From assembly GCA_041905405.1 (NCBI GenBank), contig JAYRLC010000008.1, forward strand, positions 57,010 to 121,009: a stretch of DNA of 64,000 nt, in the 5' to 3' direction. Position 1 is the stretch's first letter. Every line of letters starts with the position of its first letter. This document shows, in pieces, positions 46,311 through 54,837 of this stretch. Position numbers and translations under genes: made by a program. Under the pieces are notes generated by a model that was not told where the DNA came from, made no database searches, and was given only the letters and a program-made list of their open reading frames with translations. The stretch is from RAM1 sp041905405. GTDB lineage: Bacteria > Pseudomonadota > Gammaproteobacteria > Burkholderiales > Burkholderiaceae_C.

Positions 46311-47084
46311 ATGACCGCATCCACGCCCAACCCCGCTCCCGCCGACGCGCCCGCGACGGCGTCCTCCCTGCGTCCCCTGCTGCGAGCCGCGGCGGCGGGC
46401 GTGCTGATCGGCGCCGCGGCGCTGGCCGGGCTGCTCGCCGTCACGGGCAAAAGCCTGTGGCCCGCGCCGGGCCGGCCGGCAGCGGCGCAGCCGGCGCCAT
46501 GGCAGCCCGTGGCCGCCGATTTCGGTGGCGAAGAGGCGTCTGACGATGCACGGCGCCTGGCGCAGTGGGTCGCGCATACCGGCGACCACAAGCGGCTGAA
46601 CTTCGTGATCCTGGACAAAAAGAACGCCAAGGTCTTCGTCTTCGGCCCCGACGCCAAGCTGCGCGGTGCGTCGGCGGTGCTGCTGGGCTATGCGCCGGGC
46701 GACGACACCGTGCCCGGCATCGGCCAGCGGCCCATCGACCAGGTCAAGCCACATGAGCGCACGACGCCGGCAGGGCGCTTTGTCGCCGAACCGGGTCGCA
46801 ATGCGCTGGGCGAGGACGTCGTGTGGGTCGACTACGACGCGGCCGTGTCCATGCACCGCGTGCGCGCGACTGACCCGCGCGAGCGCAGGCTGGAGCGCCT
46901 GGCGTCGCCCACCATCGACGACAACCGCATTTCCTACGGCTGCGTGAATATGCCGGTGGCGTTTTTTGAAGACGTGCTGAGGCCCGCGTTCGACAAGCGC
47001 TACGGCATCGTCTACGTCCTGCCGGAAACAAAGCCGCTGGCCGAAGTGTTTGCAGGTGTGAGGGATGTGCCCCGCAGCATGTAA
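46311..47084 (+). CDS. L,D-transpeptidase-like protein, membrane-anchored, paralogue 1
   Basis: The 257-residue protein has one TM segment at about 24-46 and a periplasmic domain. The C-terminal half resembles YkuD-like proteins: TTPAGRFVAEPGRNALGEDVVWVDYDAAVSMHRV, then NRISYGCVNMP with the putative nucleophile Cys211 and His182. Canonical enzymes have SHGC(I/V)R; here SYGCVNM lacks the His before and the Arg after. Activity is therefore uncertain. A close paralogue lies 0.6 kb downstream. Confidence 0.75.
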   Translation: MTASTPNPAPADAPATASSLRPLLRAAAAGVLIGAAALAGLLAVTGKSLWPAPGRPAAAQPAPWQPVAADFGGEEASDDARRLAQWVAHTGDHKRLNFVILDKKNAKVFVFGPDAKLRGASAVLLGYAPGDDTVPGIGQRPIDQVKPHERTTPAGRFVAEPGRNALGEDVVWVDYDAAVSMHRVRATDPRERRLERLASPTIDDNRISYGCVNMPVAFFEDVLRPAFDKRYGIVYVLPETKPLAEVFAGVRDVPRSM

Positions 47085-47229
47085 CGCTGTAGTCCGTGGC
47101 CTGACAGGCTTTGTCGCCGCAAACCGACCTCGCCGATTTGTCACCCCGTTAACCTGAAGTCAGCCGGTTCAAACGCCGGTCACTTCCTCAACCCAGGTGG
47201 CGAGACGCCACCATACAAGGAGATTGAAC

Positions 47230-47529
47230 ATGACTGCCAAGACCAAACTGTCCCAGGGCCTGATCGCCGGTGCCATCGCTGTTGCCTTTGCTGGCGGCGG
47301 CCTCGCCATCGCCCAGAGCAACCCGCCCACGACCATGGGCGCCGATCCGGCCACCGCTGCCGGCCAGCAAAGCTCGCAGGCCACGCCGATGGGCACCACC
47401 GGCACGCCCACGGGTGAGTCGTCTATGAACGCCCAGGTGCCCGCCACCGGCACGACCGGGTACACCGGCTCCACCGACACGCTGAACTCCACCCCCGTGG
47501 AGCGTGACGCCCAGGCTGACCGCAACTAA
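47230..47529 (+). CDS. Small exported Thr/Ser/Pro-rich protein
   Basis: The 99-residue protein starts at ATG 47230 after an AAGGAG site. A signal peptide (LIAGAIAVAFAGGGLAIAQS) precedes a mature part rich in Thr, Gly, Ser, Ala and Gln with no hydrophobic core, probably disordered. I recognise no family. A strong terminator follows. It sits between the two L,D-transpeptidase-like genes and might be a cell-envelope partner. Confidence 0.7.
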   Translation: MTAKTKLSQGLIAGAIAVAFAGGGLAIAQSNPPTTMGADPATAAGQQSSQATPMGTTGTPTGESSMNAQVPATGTTGYTGSTDTLNSTPVERDAQADRN

Positions 47530-47549
47530 ACGTTGAAGGCCACTGAGCG

Positions 47550-47579
47550 AAGCCGGGCAGATGCCCGGCTTCTTTTTTT
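47550..47579 (+). terminator. Rho-independent terminator after the small exported protein gene
   Basis: AAGCCGGGCA (47550-47559), two loop bases and TGCCCGGCTT (47562-47571) form a 10-bp stem followed by a seven-T run. Confidence 0.9.
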
Positions 47580-47711
47580 GTCCGCGCTTACCCGACGTGA
47601 GCGGAAATAAATCACGTTGTCGCCGTCAGGCGACCGGAAGTTGTATCAAACATTGCAAAACCCAACGCGTGTCCCTAGCATGCCCCGCAGGACTTTCGGG
47701 GACTCAGGAAC

Positions 47712-48311
47712 ATGCGGTTCATGCAGTGCGTGCGCGCCCTGTTGGCAGGGCTTGCGCTGATGGGTGGCTGTGCCATGGCACAGGACGTGGTGGTGCGCCA
47801 GCTGGCCCGCTGGGCGGTGGACAGCGCCGACCATGGCGGCATGCCCTTTGCCATCGTGGACAAGCGCGGCGCGACGCTCAATGTCTTTGATGGCAATGGC
47901 CGGCTGCTGGGTGCCACGCCCGCGCTGCTGGGCCTGATGCCCGGCGACGGCTCGCAGCCCGGCGTGGCCGCGCGCGTGCAGACGGGCCTGACCACGCTGA
48001 AGGACCGCACCACGCCCGCGGGGCGCTTCGTGTCCGAACCGGGCCGCAATCTCCGGGGTGAGCGCGTGGTGTGGGTCGATTATTCGACCGCCTTTGCGAT
48101 CCACCGGATGCGCCCGTCGGCGCCCGCTGAGCGGCGCGAGGAGCGCCTGGCATCACGCACGCCCGACGACAACCGCATCACCCTGGGTTGTGTGGTGGTG
48201 CCGGTTTCGTTCTACGAGAACATCGTGGAGCCTGTGCTGGGCCAGCGACGCGCCGTGGTGTATGTGCTGCCTGAAAGCGGCGCCATTGGTGGTTTGATGG
48301 GGGCGCACTGA
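47712..48311 (+). CDS. L,D-transpeptidase-like protein, exported, paralogue 2
   Basis: The 199-residue protein has a signal peptide (LLAGLALMGGCAMAQD) and lacks the TM anchor region of the upstream paralogue. The shared core is clear: VVRQLARWAVDSADHGGMPFAIVDKRGA, RTTPAGRFVSEPGRNLRGERVVWVDY, IHRM and DDNRITLGCVVVP. Cys160 and His131 align with Cys211 and His182 of paralogue 1. Like it, it lacks the His-Gly-Cys and following Arg of normal enzymes. It may act on peptidoglycan or be a degenerate, regulatory form. Confidence 0.75.
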   Translation: MRFMQCVRALLAGLALMGGCAMAQDVVVRQLARWAVDSADHGGMPFAIVDKRGATLNVFDGNGRLLGATPALLGLMPGDGSQPGVAARVQTGLTTLKDRTTPAGRFVSEPGRNLRGERVVWVDYSTAFAIHRMRPSAPAERREERLASRTPDDNRITLGCVVVPVSFYENIVEPVLGQRRAVVYVLPESGAIGGLMGAH

Positions 48312-48350
48312 GAGGCGGCCTCTCTCTCTGTTCGGTTTCTCCGGCGGTGC

Positions 48351-48530
48351 GCCCGTCGCGGCGGGGCGGCGCTTTCGCCACCAGAGCCCGGTCCCCTTCG
48401 GGGCGAGCCGCTGCAGTACTCAGGCCGGCGGGTGACCACCCGGCCTCCGTCAATACCCGTGCGCCAGCCCTCCGTGCTTCGCGCCCGGGCTCTTGATCGG
48501 TGGCGAAAGCGCCGCCCCACCGCGACGGGC
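48351..48530. repeat. 180-bp inverted-repeat element
   Basis: A 32-bp arm (48351-48382, beginning GCCCGTCGCGGCGGGG) is mirrored at 48499-48530 with one mismatch. A second arm AGAGCCCGG (48383-48391) is mirrored at 48485-48493. Smaller hairpins lie inside. It occupies most of the 334-bp gap between paralogue 2 and the Nudix gene. No gene is supported there. It is a candidate dispersed palindrome or MITE. Confidence 0.6.
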
Positions 48531-48645
48531 TTGAGACCAGCGTTGCAAGAAGTCCGCAGTCCCTTCTCTCGCGTGCCGTTCCGTCAAGCGTCCCAGCCGA
48601 AGGAAAACACGCGGGCATTCAACGGGTGTTGCCACCCAATACGCC

Positions 48646-49548
48646 CTAACTGAACAGCGCGTCAAAGCCTCCCAGCGGCTCGAACCGGTCGTTGCGTTGC
48701 ACCAGGCGCGTGGGGCCCGGCAGCGCGCGCTGGGCCACGGAATGGCAGGGATCGCCCGGGTAGCAGACGCCGCGCTCGCCGGCGATGTCGATCCGCTCGG
48801 GCAGGATGACCGGCGGCGGCGCGCGGCGGGCTGCCTGCAGCACATCGGCCATGGCGCTGTGGCGGCTCAGGTGGGCCAGCCCCATGATCTGCGGCGGGGC
48901 CATGCTGATGTGTCCTTCCCAATACCGCTGCAAGGCCTCGCGCGGCGCGATCCACAGCGTTTCGGTGTTCTCGTGACCATCGTGCGCGGCCGTCTGGCCC
49001 GGCGGCAGCATAGCCACGAAAAAGCGCGTGTCGAACCGGCGGCCTGCCGTGTTGGTGGGGATGACCGGCGTGATCCAGCGCGACCACGGCGCCATGTCGC
49101 GCGTGGCCAGCCGCAGCGCCAGCCGCTGCAGGATGTCGTTGAACGCCATGCCGTCGCGGTGCATGGCGGCGGCTTCGGCGGGCGCCGCACGCTGCACGCC
49201 ATCGGCCAGCAGCACGCCGCATTCCTCGAACGTTTCGCGCACGGCTGCCGTGTACAGCCCGCAGGCTTGCGCCACGCCCAGGCCGGGTTCGCCCAGGCTG
49301 GCATGCAGCGCCGCGCCGCTCTGGTCCAGTTGCTGCGCCTGCAGCGTGGCATCGGCCGCGTCCATCTTGCCGCCGGGAAACACGTGCGCGCCGCCCAGCA
49401 CCGCAGCCTGGTCATGCCGGCGCAGCAGCAGCACCTGCAGGCCGCCCGGGGCATCACGCAGCAGCACGAGGCTGGCGGCGTGGGCCGGCACGATGGGCGC
49501 CGCAGGCGTGGCGGTGGAGGAGGGGGCGGGAGTGGGATGGGACTGCAT
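48646..49548 (-). CDS. Nudix hydrolase with an interrupted Nudix box (NUDT19/RP2-like)
   Basis: The 300-residue protein has the start of the Nudix box at FPGGKMDAADA (Gly59-Gly60) and the catalytic part RETFEECGVLL at 104-114, so about 30 extra residues interrupt the motif. The eukaryotic RP2/NUDT19 family has a similar insertion. A substrate such as a CoA or nucleotide derivative is plausible but unproven. ATG 49548 is chosen over a longer start at 49656 that would overlap the divergent SDR promoter. Confidence 0.85.
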   Translation of the reverse strand: MQSHPTPAPSSTATPAAPIVPAHAASLVLLRDAPGGLQVLLLRRHDQAAVLGGAHVFPGGKMDAADATLQAQQLDQSGAALHASLGEPGLGVAQACGLYTAAVRETFEECGVLLADGVQRAAPAEAAAMHRDGMAFNDILQRLALRLATRDMAPWSRWITPVIPTNTAGRRFDTRFFVAMLPPGQTAAHDGHENTETLWIAPREALQRYWEGHISMAPPQIMGLAHLSRHSAMADVLQAARRAPPPVILPERIDIAGERGVCYPGDPCHSVAQRALPGPTRLVQRNDRFEPLGGFDALFS

Positions 49549-49679
49549 GGTGGCGCGGGGAGTCACCTGCGCTGCAGCCTGGAGCCGGGCGGTCCAGTAC
49601 AGTGGCGCTGGCCGCGCCAAGCGTACCAGCTTGCGCCGCGCGGCTTTATCACCCACATGACACGAGGACGACAGCAGAC

Positions 49680-50585
49680 ATGAGCATTGATTTCAAGGGC
49701 CGCGTGGCCATCGTGACGGGCGCGGGCGGCGGCCTGGGCCGCCAGCATGCGCTGGCCCTGGCGCGAAGCGGCGCGAAAGTCCTGGTCAACGACCTGGGCG
49801 GCGCGGTGGATGGGTCCGGCGGCTCCGTCAGCGCCGCACAGGCGGTGGTGGACGAGATCCGCGCCGCGGGCGGCCAGGCACTGGCCAATGGCGCATCGGT
49901 GACCGACTTTGCCGCCGTGCAGGCCATGGTGCAGCAGGCGGTTGATGCGTGGGGACGCGTGGACATCCTGGTCAACAACGCCGGCATCCTGCGCGACAAG
50001 AGTTTTGCCAAGATGGACCTGGCGGACTTCCGCCTGGTGATGGATGTGCACGTCATGGGCGCGGTGCACTGCACCAAGGCCGTGTGGCCCCACATGACCG
50101 CGCAGAAGTACGGACGCATCGTCATGACCACGTCGTCCAGCGGCCTGTACGGCAACTTCGGCCAGGCCAACTACGGCGCCGCCAAGATGGCGCTGGTCGG
50201 CCTGATGCAGACGCTGTCCATCGAAGGGGCCAAGCATGACATCCGCGTGAACTGTCTGGCGCCCACCGCTGCCACGCGCATGACCGAAGGCCTGATGTCC
50301 GAGGAAGTCCTGCGCGCGCTGGACCCGGCCGCCGTGGTGCCGGCCATGCTGGTCATGGCCAGCGAGGCGGCGCCCAACCGCACGGTGCTGTGCGCCGGCG
50401 CGGGCACGTTCGAGGCCGCGCACATCACGCTGACCCAGGGGATCCATCTGGGCAGGGGCGATCAGGTGCCCGGCGAACTGGCGGCGCGCCTGGCCGAGGT
50501 GACCGACCGCGCTGATGAGATGGTGCCGCACAGCGGCAGCGCCCAGGGCGCCAATGAAACCGGCAAGGCGAAGCTGACGGCCTGA
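49680..50585 (+). CDS. Short-chain dehydrogenase (17-beta-HSD4/MFE-2-like)
   Basis: The 301-residue SDR has the cofactor loop TGAGGGLGRQHALALA, NNAG near residue 95, and catalytic Tyr/Lys in NFGQANYGAAK. The long C-terminal tail and VLVNDLGGAVDGSG after strand 2 match the dehydrogenase part of peroxisomal multifunctional enzyme type 2, which acts on 3-hydroxyacyl-CoA. A beta-oxidation role is plausible. Start at ATG 49680 gives family length. Confidence 0.9.
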   Translation: MSIDFKGRVAIVTGAGGGLGRQHALALARSGAKVLVNDLGGAVDGSGGSVSAAQAVVDEIRAAGGQALANGASVTDFAAVQAMVQQAVDAWGRVDILVNNAGILRDKSFAKMDLADFRLVMDVHVMGAVHCTKAVWPHMTAQKYGRIVMTTSSSGLYGNFGQANYGAAKMALVGLMQTLSIEGAKHDIRVNCLAPTAATRMTEGLMSEEVLRALDPAAVVPAMLVMASEAAPNRTVLCAGAGTFEAAHITLTQGIHLGRGDQVPGELAARLAEVTDRADEMVPHSGSAQGANETGKAKLTA

Positions 50586-50599
50586 GGCCTTGGGCCTGT

Positions 50600-51688
50600 T
50601 CAGCCGCCGAACGCGCGCGACACGCGCGCCATGAACGCGGCGGCCCGTGGCGGGTTCAGCCAGCGCACGACAGCCACCGCGTCGTGCTCGGGCAGCGTCC
50701 AGATGTAGTGCCCTCCCGCGCCGACCATGAACACGCCCTGCGTGGACGCGCCGGGGAAGGTGCGCCCGTCGCGGTTCAGCCAGGTCAGCCAGCCGTAGAA
50801 CGGCGCGAGCGCGCAGGGCTCGTGCAGGCGCGTGATCCATTCGCGCGGAACGATCTGCGCACCGTCCCAGGCGCCGCCCTGCAGCACCAGTTGGGCAAGC
50901 CGCGCCTGGTCCCTTGCGCTGATGGACAGGCCCGCGCCCCAGTGCGTGCCGCCGGGCACCGATTGCACGCGCTGCCCGCCCAGTTCAATCCATGCATCGT
51001 CATAACCCACCCACTGCCAGCCGTCGCTTGCGCCCATGGGCTGCATGACCGCTTCGCGCAGCACCTCGGGCAGCGGCCGGCCGAACAGGTGCAGCAGCGC
51101 CAGCGACAACTGGTTGATGCGCACATCGTTGTATTCCCAGTAGGTGCCGGGCGCGCCTAGCGTGCGCGCCTCGCCCTTGCGGCCGGTGGGCGGCTTGGGG
51201 TCGTGCGACACATGGCGGTGGTGCTCGACCTGGTCGGGCATGCCGAAGCACGTGCCCGACCATTCGCTGGTCTGCTCCAGCAGATGGGCCCAGGTCACGC
51301 GGGCGTTGTGCGGGTCGTCAAAGCCGATGCCCGGCAGGCGGCGTGCCACAGGCTCGTGCGGGTCGGGCATCAGGCCCCGCCCATGTGCCACGCCGGCCAG
51401 CAGCGCCAGGCCCGTCTTGGCCACGCTGAAGGTCAGGTCGGCACGGTCCGGCTCGCCCCAGGCGATGAGTTCCTGCCCGTGCTGCCATACCGTGCCGGAC
51501 ACCGGGCCGCGCGCATGCACGGGGCCGCGCAAGCGGTTCCAGGGTGCGGGGTCTTCATGGTGGACACCGAACGGCGCCTGGCCGGGCGCGGGCGCCGCGA
51601 ACGGGTCACGGGGCCAGGGCACTTCATGGGTTTGTGCGAATTCGGCCGCCTCGGCCAGCAGGCGCTGTGTACCGGCGCCCGCCATCAT
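50600..51688 (-). CDS. Serine hydrolase of the beta-lactamase/penicillin-binding family
   Basis: The 362-residue protein has SxxK in LTFSVAKTGLALL, the Tyr-x-Asn motif in YWEYNDVRINQ, and a GGHYIW near the C-terminus in place of KTG/HTG. It belongs to the class C-like 'serine hydrolase' group (EstB/DD-peptidase relatives). No signal peptide is seen, so it is probably cytoplasmic with esterase-type activity. Its ATG overlaps the gshA stop by 4 bp. Confidence 0.85.
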   Translation of the reverse strand: MMAGAGTQRLLAEAAEFAQTHEVPWPRDPFAAPAPGQAPFGVHHEDPAPWNRLRGPVHARGPVSGTVWQHGQELIAWGEPDRADLTFSVAKTGLALLAGVAHGRGLMPDPHEPVARRLPGIGFDDPHNARVTWAHLLEQTSEWSGTCFGMPDQVEHHRHVSHDPKPPTGRKGEARTLGAPGTYWEYNDVRINQLSLALLHLFGRPLPEVLREAVMQPMGASDGWQWVGYDDAWIELGGQRVQSVPGGTHWGAGLSISARDQARLAQLVLQGGAWDGAQIVPREWITRLHEPCALAPFYGWLTWLNRDGRTFPGASTQGVFMVGAGGHYIWTLPEHDAVAVVRWLNPPRAAAFMARVSRAFGG

Positions 51689-53232
51689 GCGGCCAATGCG
51701 ACGCGCCTGGGCACGAGCCGTTCTGGCGACACATACTGCTGGCGGTACAACTCGAACGGCAGGCTGTCCGCCGCCTCGATGGCGGCCTGGTCCCGCAGCG
51801 ACTGCGCGGCCATGGATTCGAAGCGTGCCTGCAGCGCCGGCGCGAACGGCAGGCCGCGCAGCACGTCGCGCGCGCGCGCGGACTGCGCCAGCGTGAAACC
51901 GATGAACGAATTGGCGTGGCGCTGCGCCATGGCCTGCAGCACGCGGGCCGACGGCAGGCTGTCGGGCGCGCCCAGCGCGGCGCGGGCGGCCTGCACGGCT
52001 GTGCTGTAGTCCGTGGTGCCGTGCACGGCATCCAGCCGCTGCGCAATGGGGCCGAAGGCGTCCACCAGCTCCGTGCCCCAGTCGATCAGGCTGGTTTCGC
52101 GGCCACCGCGCAGCAGCTTCAGGCCCGGCTCGCGTCCGCGCGCGGCGGTCAGGTGCTGGTTGTGCTTGAGCTCGGCGATCTCGGCCGGCGTGTCGGGCGG
52201 GCTGTCGGCCAGCAGGCAGTGCAGCAGGAACACGTCCAGCAGGCGCAGGCGTTCGCCCGTGATGCCGATGGGCTCGAACGGGTCCAGGTCCAGCAGGCGC
52301 ACTTCCACGTATTCGACGCCACGCTCTCGCAGCGCGTGCAGCGGCCGCTCGCCGGGGAAGATCACGCGCTTGGGGCGGATGGTTCCGTAGAACTCGTTTT
52401 CGATCTGCAGCAGCGTGGTGGCGAGCTGGTTGTAGTCGCCGCCGGGGTTCTGGATGCCGACCTTTTCATAGGCAGGGTAGGGCTGGGTCAGCGCCTCATG
52501 CAGTGACGCGGCATAGCCTTCAAGCCCGTTGTAGCTCACATTCAGCGACGCCTGCGCATCGCTCTGGTAGCCCAGGCGCCCCATGCGCAGCGACGTGCCG
52601 TGCGGCATGTACAGCGCGTTGGTGCCCAGCGTCTGCAGTTCGTGCTGGCGCCCTGTGACGAAGCTCGGACACAGCGCGGGCGACGCGCCCATCAGGTACA
52701 GCAGCAGGAACGCGTGGCGGCGGAAGTTGCGGATCAGCGCGAAGTACTGGCTGCTGGTCACATCCGGCAGCGACCAGTTGTAGTGGATGCCCGAAATGGT
52801 TTGCATGCGCCGCCCGTAGCGGTGCGCCAGCCCCATGCGGTACACGCTCTTGGCCCGGCCGACGTTGGACGTGCCGTAGCGGCCGATGGGAATGGTCTCG
52901 TCCGATGGCAGGCCGCAGGGCATGCTGGACACCCACAGCATTTCGTCGCCCGCATCGCGCAGCGCGCGGTAGGTGAACTGGTGGATCTGCGTGAGCTCGG
53001 CCAGGCATTCGTCGACGCCCGCGTGCACGCCAGTGATCAGCTCAAGCTGCGACTCGCTGTAGTCGGTGGTGACGTGCGGATGCGTAAGCGCCGAACCCAG
53101 CGCCGCCGGATGGGGTGTGAGCGCCAGGCCCCCTTCGGGCAGGGCGCGCAGGCTTTCTTTCTCGATGCCGCGGCGCATGGCCTTGAGCCGCGCGGGCGAG
53201 AGGGATTCCAGCCCTTCGTGTGAAGCGGTCAT
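51685..53232 (-). CDS. gshA: Glutamate-cysteine ligase
   Basis: The 515-residue protein is a type 1 glutamate-cysteine ligase making gamma-glutamylcysteine for glutathione. Signatures are GIEKESLRALPEGGLALTPHP, TDYSESQLELIT, ISGIHYNWSLPD, MSLRM-type LRMGRLGYQS and EVRLLDLDPFEPIGI. Length and spacing are normal. It is transcribed together with the overlapping serine hydrolase. Confidence 0.95.
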   Translation of the reverse strand: MTASHEGLESLSPARLKAMRRGIEKESLRALPEGGLALTPHPAALGSALTHPHVTTDYSESQLELITGVHAGVDECLAELTQIHQFTYRALRDAGDEMLWVSSMPCGLPSDETIPIGRYGTSNVGRAKSVYRMGLAHRYGRRMQTISGIHYNWSLPDVTSSQYFALIRNFRRHAFLLLYLMGASPALCPSFVTGRQHELQTLGTNALYMPHGTSLRMGRLGYQSDAQASLNVSYNGLEGYAASLHEALTQPYPAYEKVGIQNPGGDYNQLATTLLQIENEFYGTIRPKRVIFPGERPLHALRERGVEYVEVRLLDLDPFEPIGITGERLRLLDVFLLHCLLADSPPDTPAEIAELKHNQHLTAARGREPGLKLLRGGRETSLIDWGTELVDAFGPIAQRLDAVHGTTDYSTAVQAARAALGAPDSLPSARVLQAMAQRHANSFIGFTLAQSARARDVLRGLPFAPALQARFESMAAQSLRDQAAIEAADSLPFELYRQQYVSPERLVPRRVALAA

Positions 53233-53429
53233 GTCTGCCTCGGTGAATATGTTTATGCGTTGGGCCGAAAGTTAACACGCCCGCCACCGGCCCGCTGGGG
53301 CGGCCGATAGGCCTGCCCCGAACCGGGGACTTGCGGCGGCCCTGCACGTTGCAGGCAGGTTTTGGGTTAGGGAATGACACTAGCACAGCCCCGCGTAGAC
53401 TGCATGGTGGCTATAGAGGAGTCGTTGAC

Positions 53430-54329
53430 GTGACGCAAACCATCACCCCCGAACTGCAGCACTGGGTGGACGACCAGATCGGCGCCGGACATTCGCGGCC
53501 CGAGCTGCTGCAAAGCATGATCCTGGGGGGCTGGGATGCCGCCCTGGCGCGGCGCGCACTGGAGTCATCGACCGCCAGCCCCCCCGCGCGCAAGGCACCC
53601 GCGGCCCGGGGGCGCGACAGGCCGGCCGGCGATGCCGCCGGGCGGCCGCCGCGCGTGCCGGTGCCCCGGCTGGCGCTGGAAGGCTCGCCGCTGTACCTGG
53701 ATGCGGGCGACCGGCAGGTGGCCGTGCTGGGCAACGTCAAGGACCCCGCCATTACCATCCTGGGCGGGCTGCTCAGCGACGAAGAGTGCGAGGCGCTGAT
53801 CGACGCCGCGCGGCCGTCCATGAAGCGCTCCGGCGTGCTGGACATGGCCACCGGCGGCACCCAGGTGACCGACGTGCGCACGAGCAACGGCATGTTCTTC
53901 CAGCGCGGGCAGAACGAACTGGTGGCCCGCATCGAAGCGCGGCTGGCCCGGCTGTGCGGCTGGCCCTTGGAAAACGGCGAGGGCATGCAGGTCCTGCAGT
54001 ACGGCCCGGGCGCGGAGTACCGGCCGCACTACGACTATTTCGATCCGCGCGAGGCGGGCACGGCCGGGATCGTCACGCGCGGTGGCAACCGCGTGGCCAC
54101 CATCGTCATGTACCTCAGCGAGCCCGCGCGGGGCGGGGGCACGGTGTTCCCCGACATCGGGCTCGAAGTGGGTCCGCGCCGCGGCAACGCGGTGTTCTTC
54201 AGCTACGACATGCCCCATCCCGACAGCCGCACGCTGCACGGCGGCTCGCCGGTGATCGAGGGCGAAAAGTGGATCGCCACCAAGTGGCTGCGCGAAGGCG
54301 AGTTCAAGACGCCCGCCAAAGGCGTATAG
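53430..54329 (+). CDS. 2OG-Fe(II) prolyl 4-hydroxylase
   Basis: The 299-residue protein starts at GTG 53430 with an AGAGGAG site. The C-terminal dioxygenase domain (about 100-295) has iron ligands His200 and Asp202 (RPHYDYFDPRE) and His270 (RTLHGGSPV) and Lys280 for 2-oxoglutarate. The N-terminal 45 residues (LQHWVDDQIGAGHSRPELLQSMILGGWDAALARRAL) look like a small helical UBA-like module, and an Ala/Pro/Arg linker follows. It hydroxylates proline in a target protein; bacterial homologues act on elongation factor or pilin-type targets. Confidence 0.9.
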   Translation: MTQTITPELQHWVDDQIGAGHSRPELLQSMILGGWDAALARRALESSTASPPARKAPAARGRDRPAGDAAGRPPRVPVPRLALEGSPLYLDAGDRQVAVLGNVKDPAITILGGLLSDEECEALIDAARPSMKRSGVLDMATGGTQVTDVRTSNGMFFQRGQNELVARIEARLARLCGWPLENGEGMQVLQYGPGAEYRPHYDYFDPREAGTAGIVTRGGNRVATIVMYLSEPARGGGTVFPDIGLEVGPRRGNAVFFSYDMPHPDSRTLHGGSPVIEGEKWIATKWLREGEFKTPAKGV

Positions 54330-54357
54330 CGCCCGCCGCGCAGGCTTTTGCGCTGCG

Positions 54358-54723
54358 TTATTCCTGCTGCGTGGCCGTTTCGTCCATGCGGCGGATCGTC
54401 TCGCGGTCGCGCCGGTGGTCCAGCTTGCCCAGCGTGTGTTCCAGCAGGTGGATCAGCTTGTCCGTCGCGCCGCGAAACGCCAGGTCCTGGTTGGCGGCGT
54501 GGTGCGTGGCGGCGATGGGAGGATGGAAATTAAGCCGGGCTTCCAGCATGCAGCGGCAGTCGGCCGCGCCGCCGGTGGCGCTGTTTTCGTCGCTGAGCTG
54601 CACTTCCACGCGGGTGATGTCCTGGCGGTAGCGGTGCAGCGCGGCATTCAGGTGTTCGCCGGCCCAGCGCTCCAGGGACTCCTTGCCCGCGGCGCCGTTG
54701 CCGGTGTTGACTTGGACCTGCAT
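54358..54723 (-). CDS. HPF/RaiA-family ribosome-associated protein
   Basis: The 121-residue protein has the HPF fold: MQVQVNTGNG at the start, LNAALHRYRQDITRVEVQLSDEN with the second strand, and RCMLEARLNFHPPIAATHHAANQDLAFRGATDKLIHLLEHTLGKL. Such proteins bind the 30S decoding centre and slow or protect ribosomes in stress. It is divergent from the aspartoacylase-like gene. Confidence 0.85.
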   Translation of the reverse strand: MQVQVNTGNGAAGKESLERWAGEHLNAALHRYRQDITRVEVQLSDENSATGGAADCRCMLEARLNFHPPIAATHHAANQDLAFRGATDKLIHLLEHTLGKLDHRRDRETIRRMDETATQQE

Positions 54724-54837
54724 GTCGATCTCCTTTCATTTGGCTTGTGCAGGAAACCAGTGTGCGCGCAAACAGGCGCACGCGACGTAAGAAATTTCCA
54801 CCTAATATGGTCACACCCTGTTGCATGAGGACGCCCC

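Noticed and set aside
53341..53355. CCTGCA-CGT-TGCAGG inverted repeat upstream of the prolyl hydroxylase
   Set aside because: Short and common in GC-rich DNA; no promoter elements around it.
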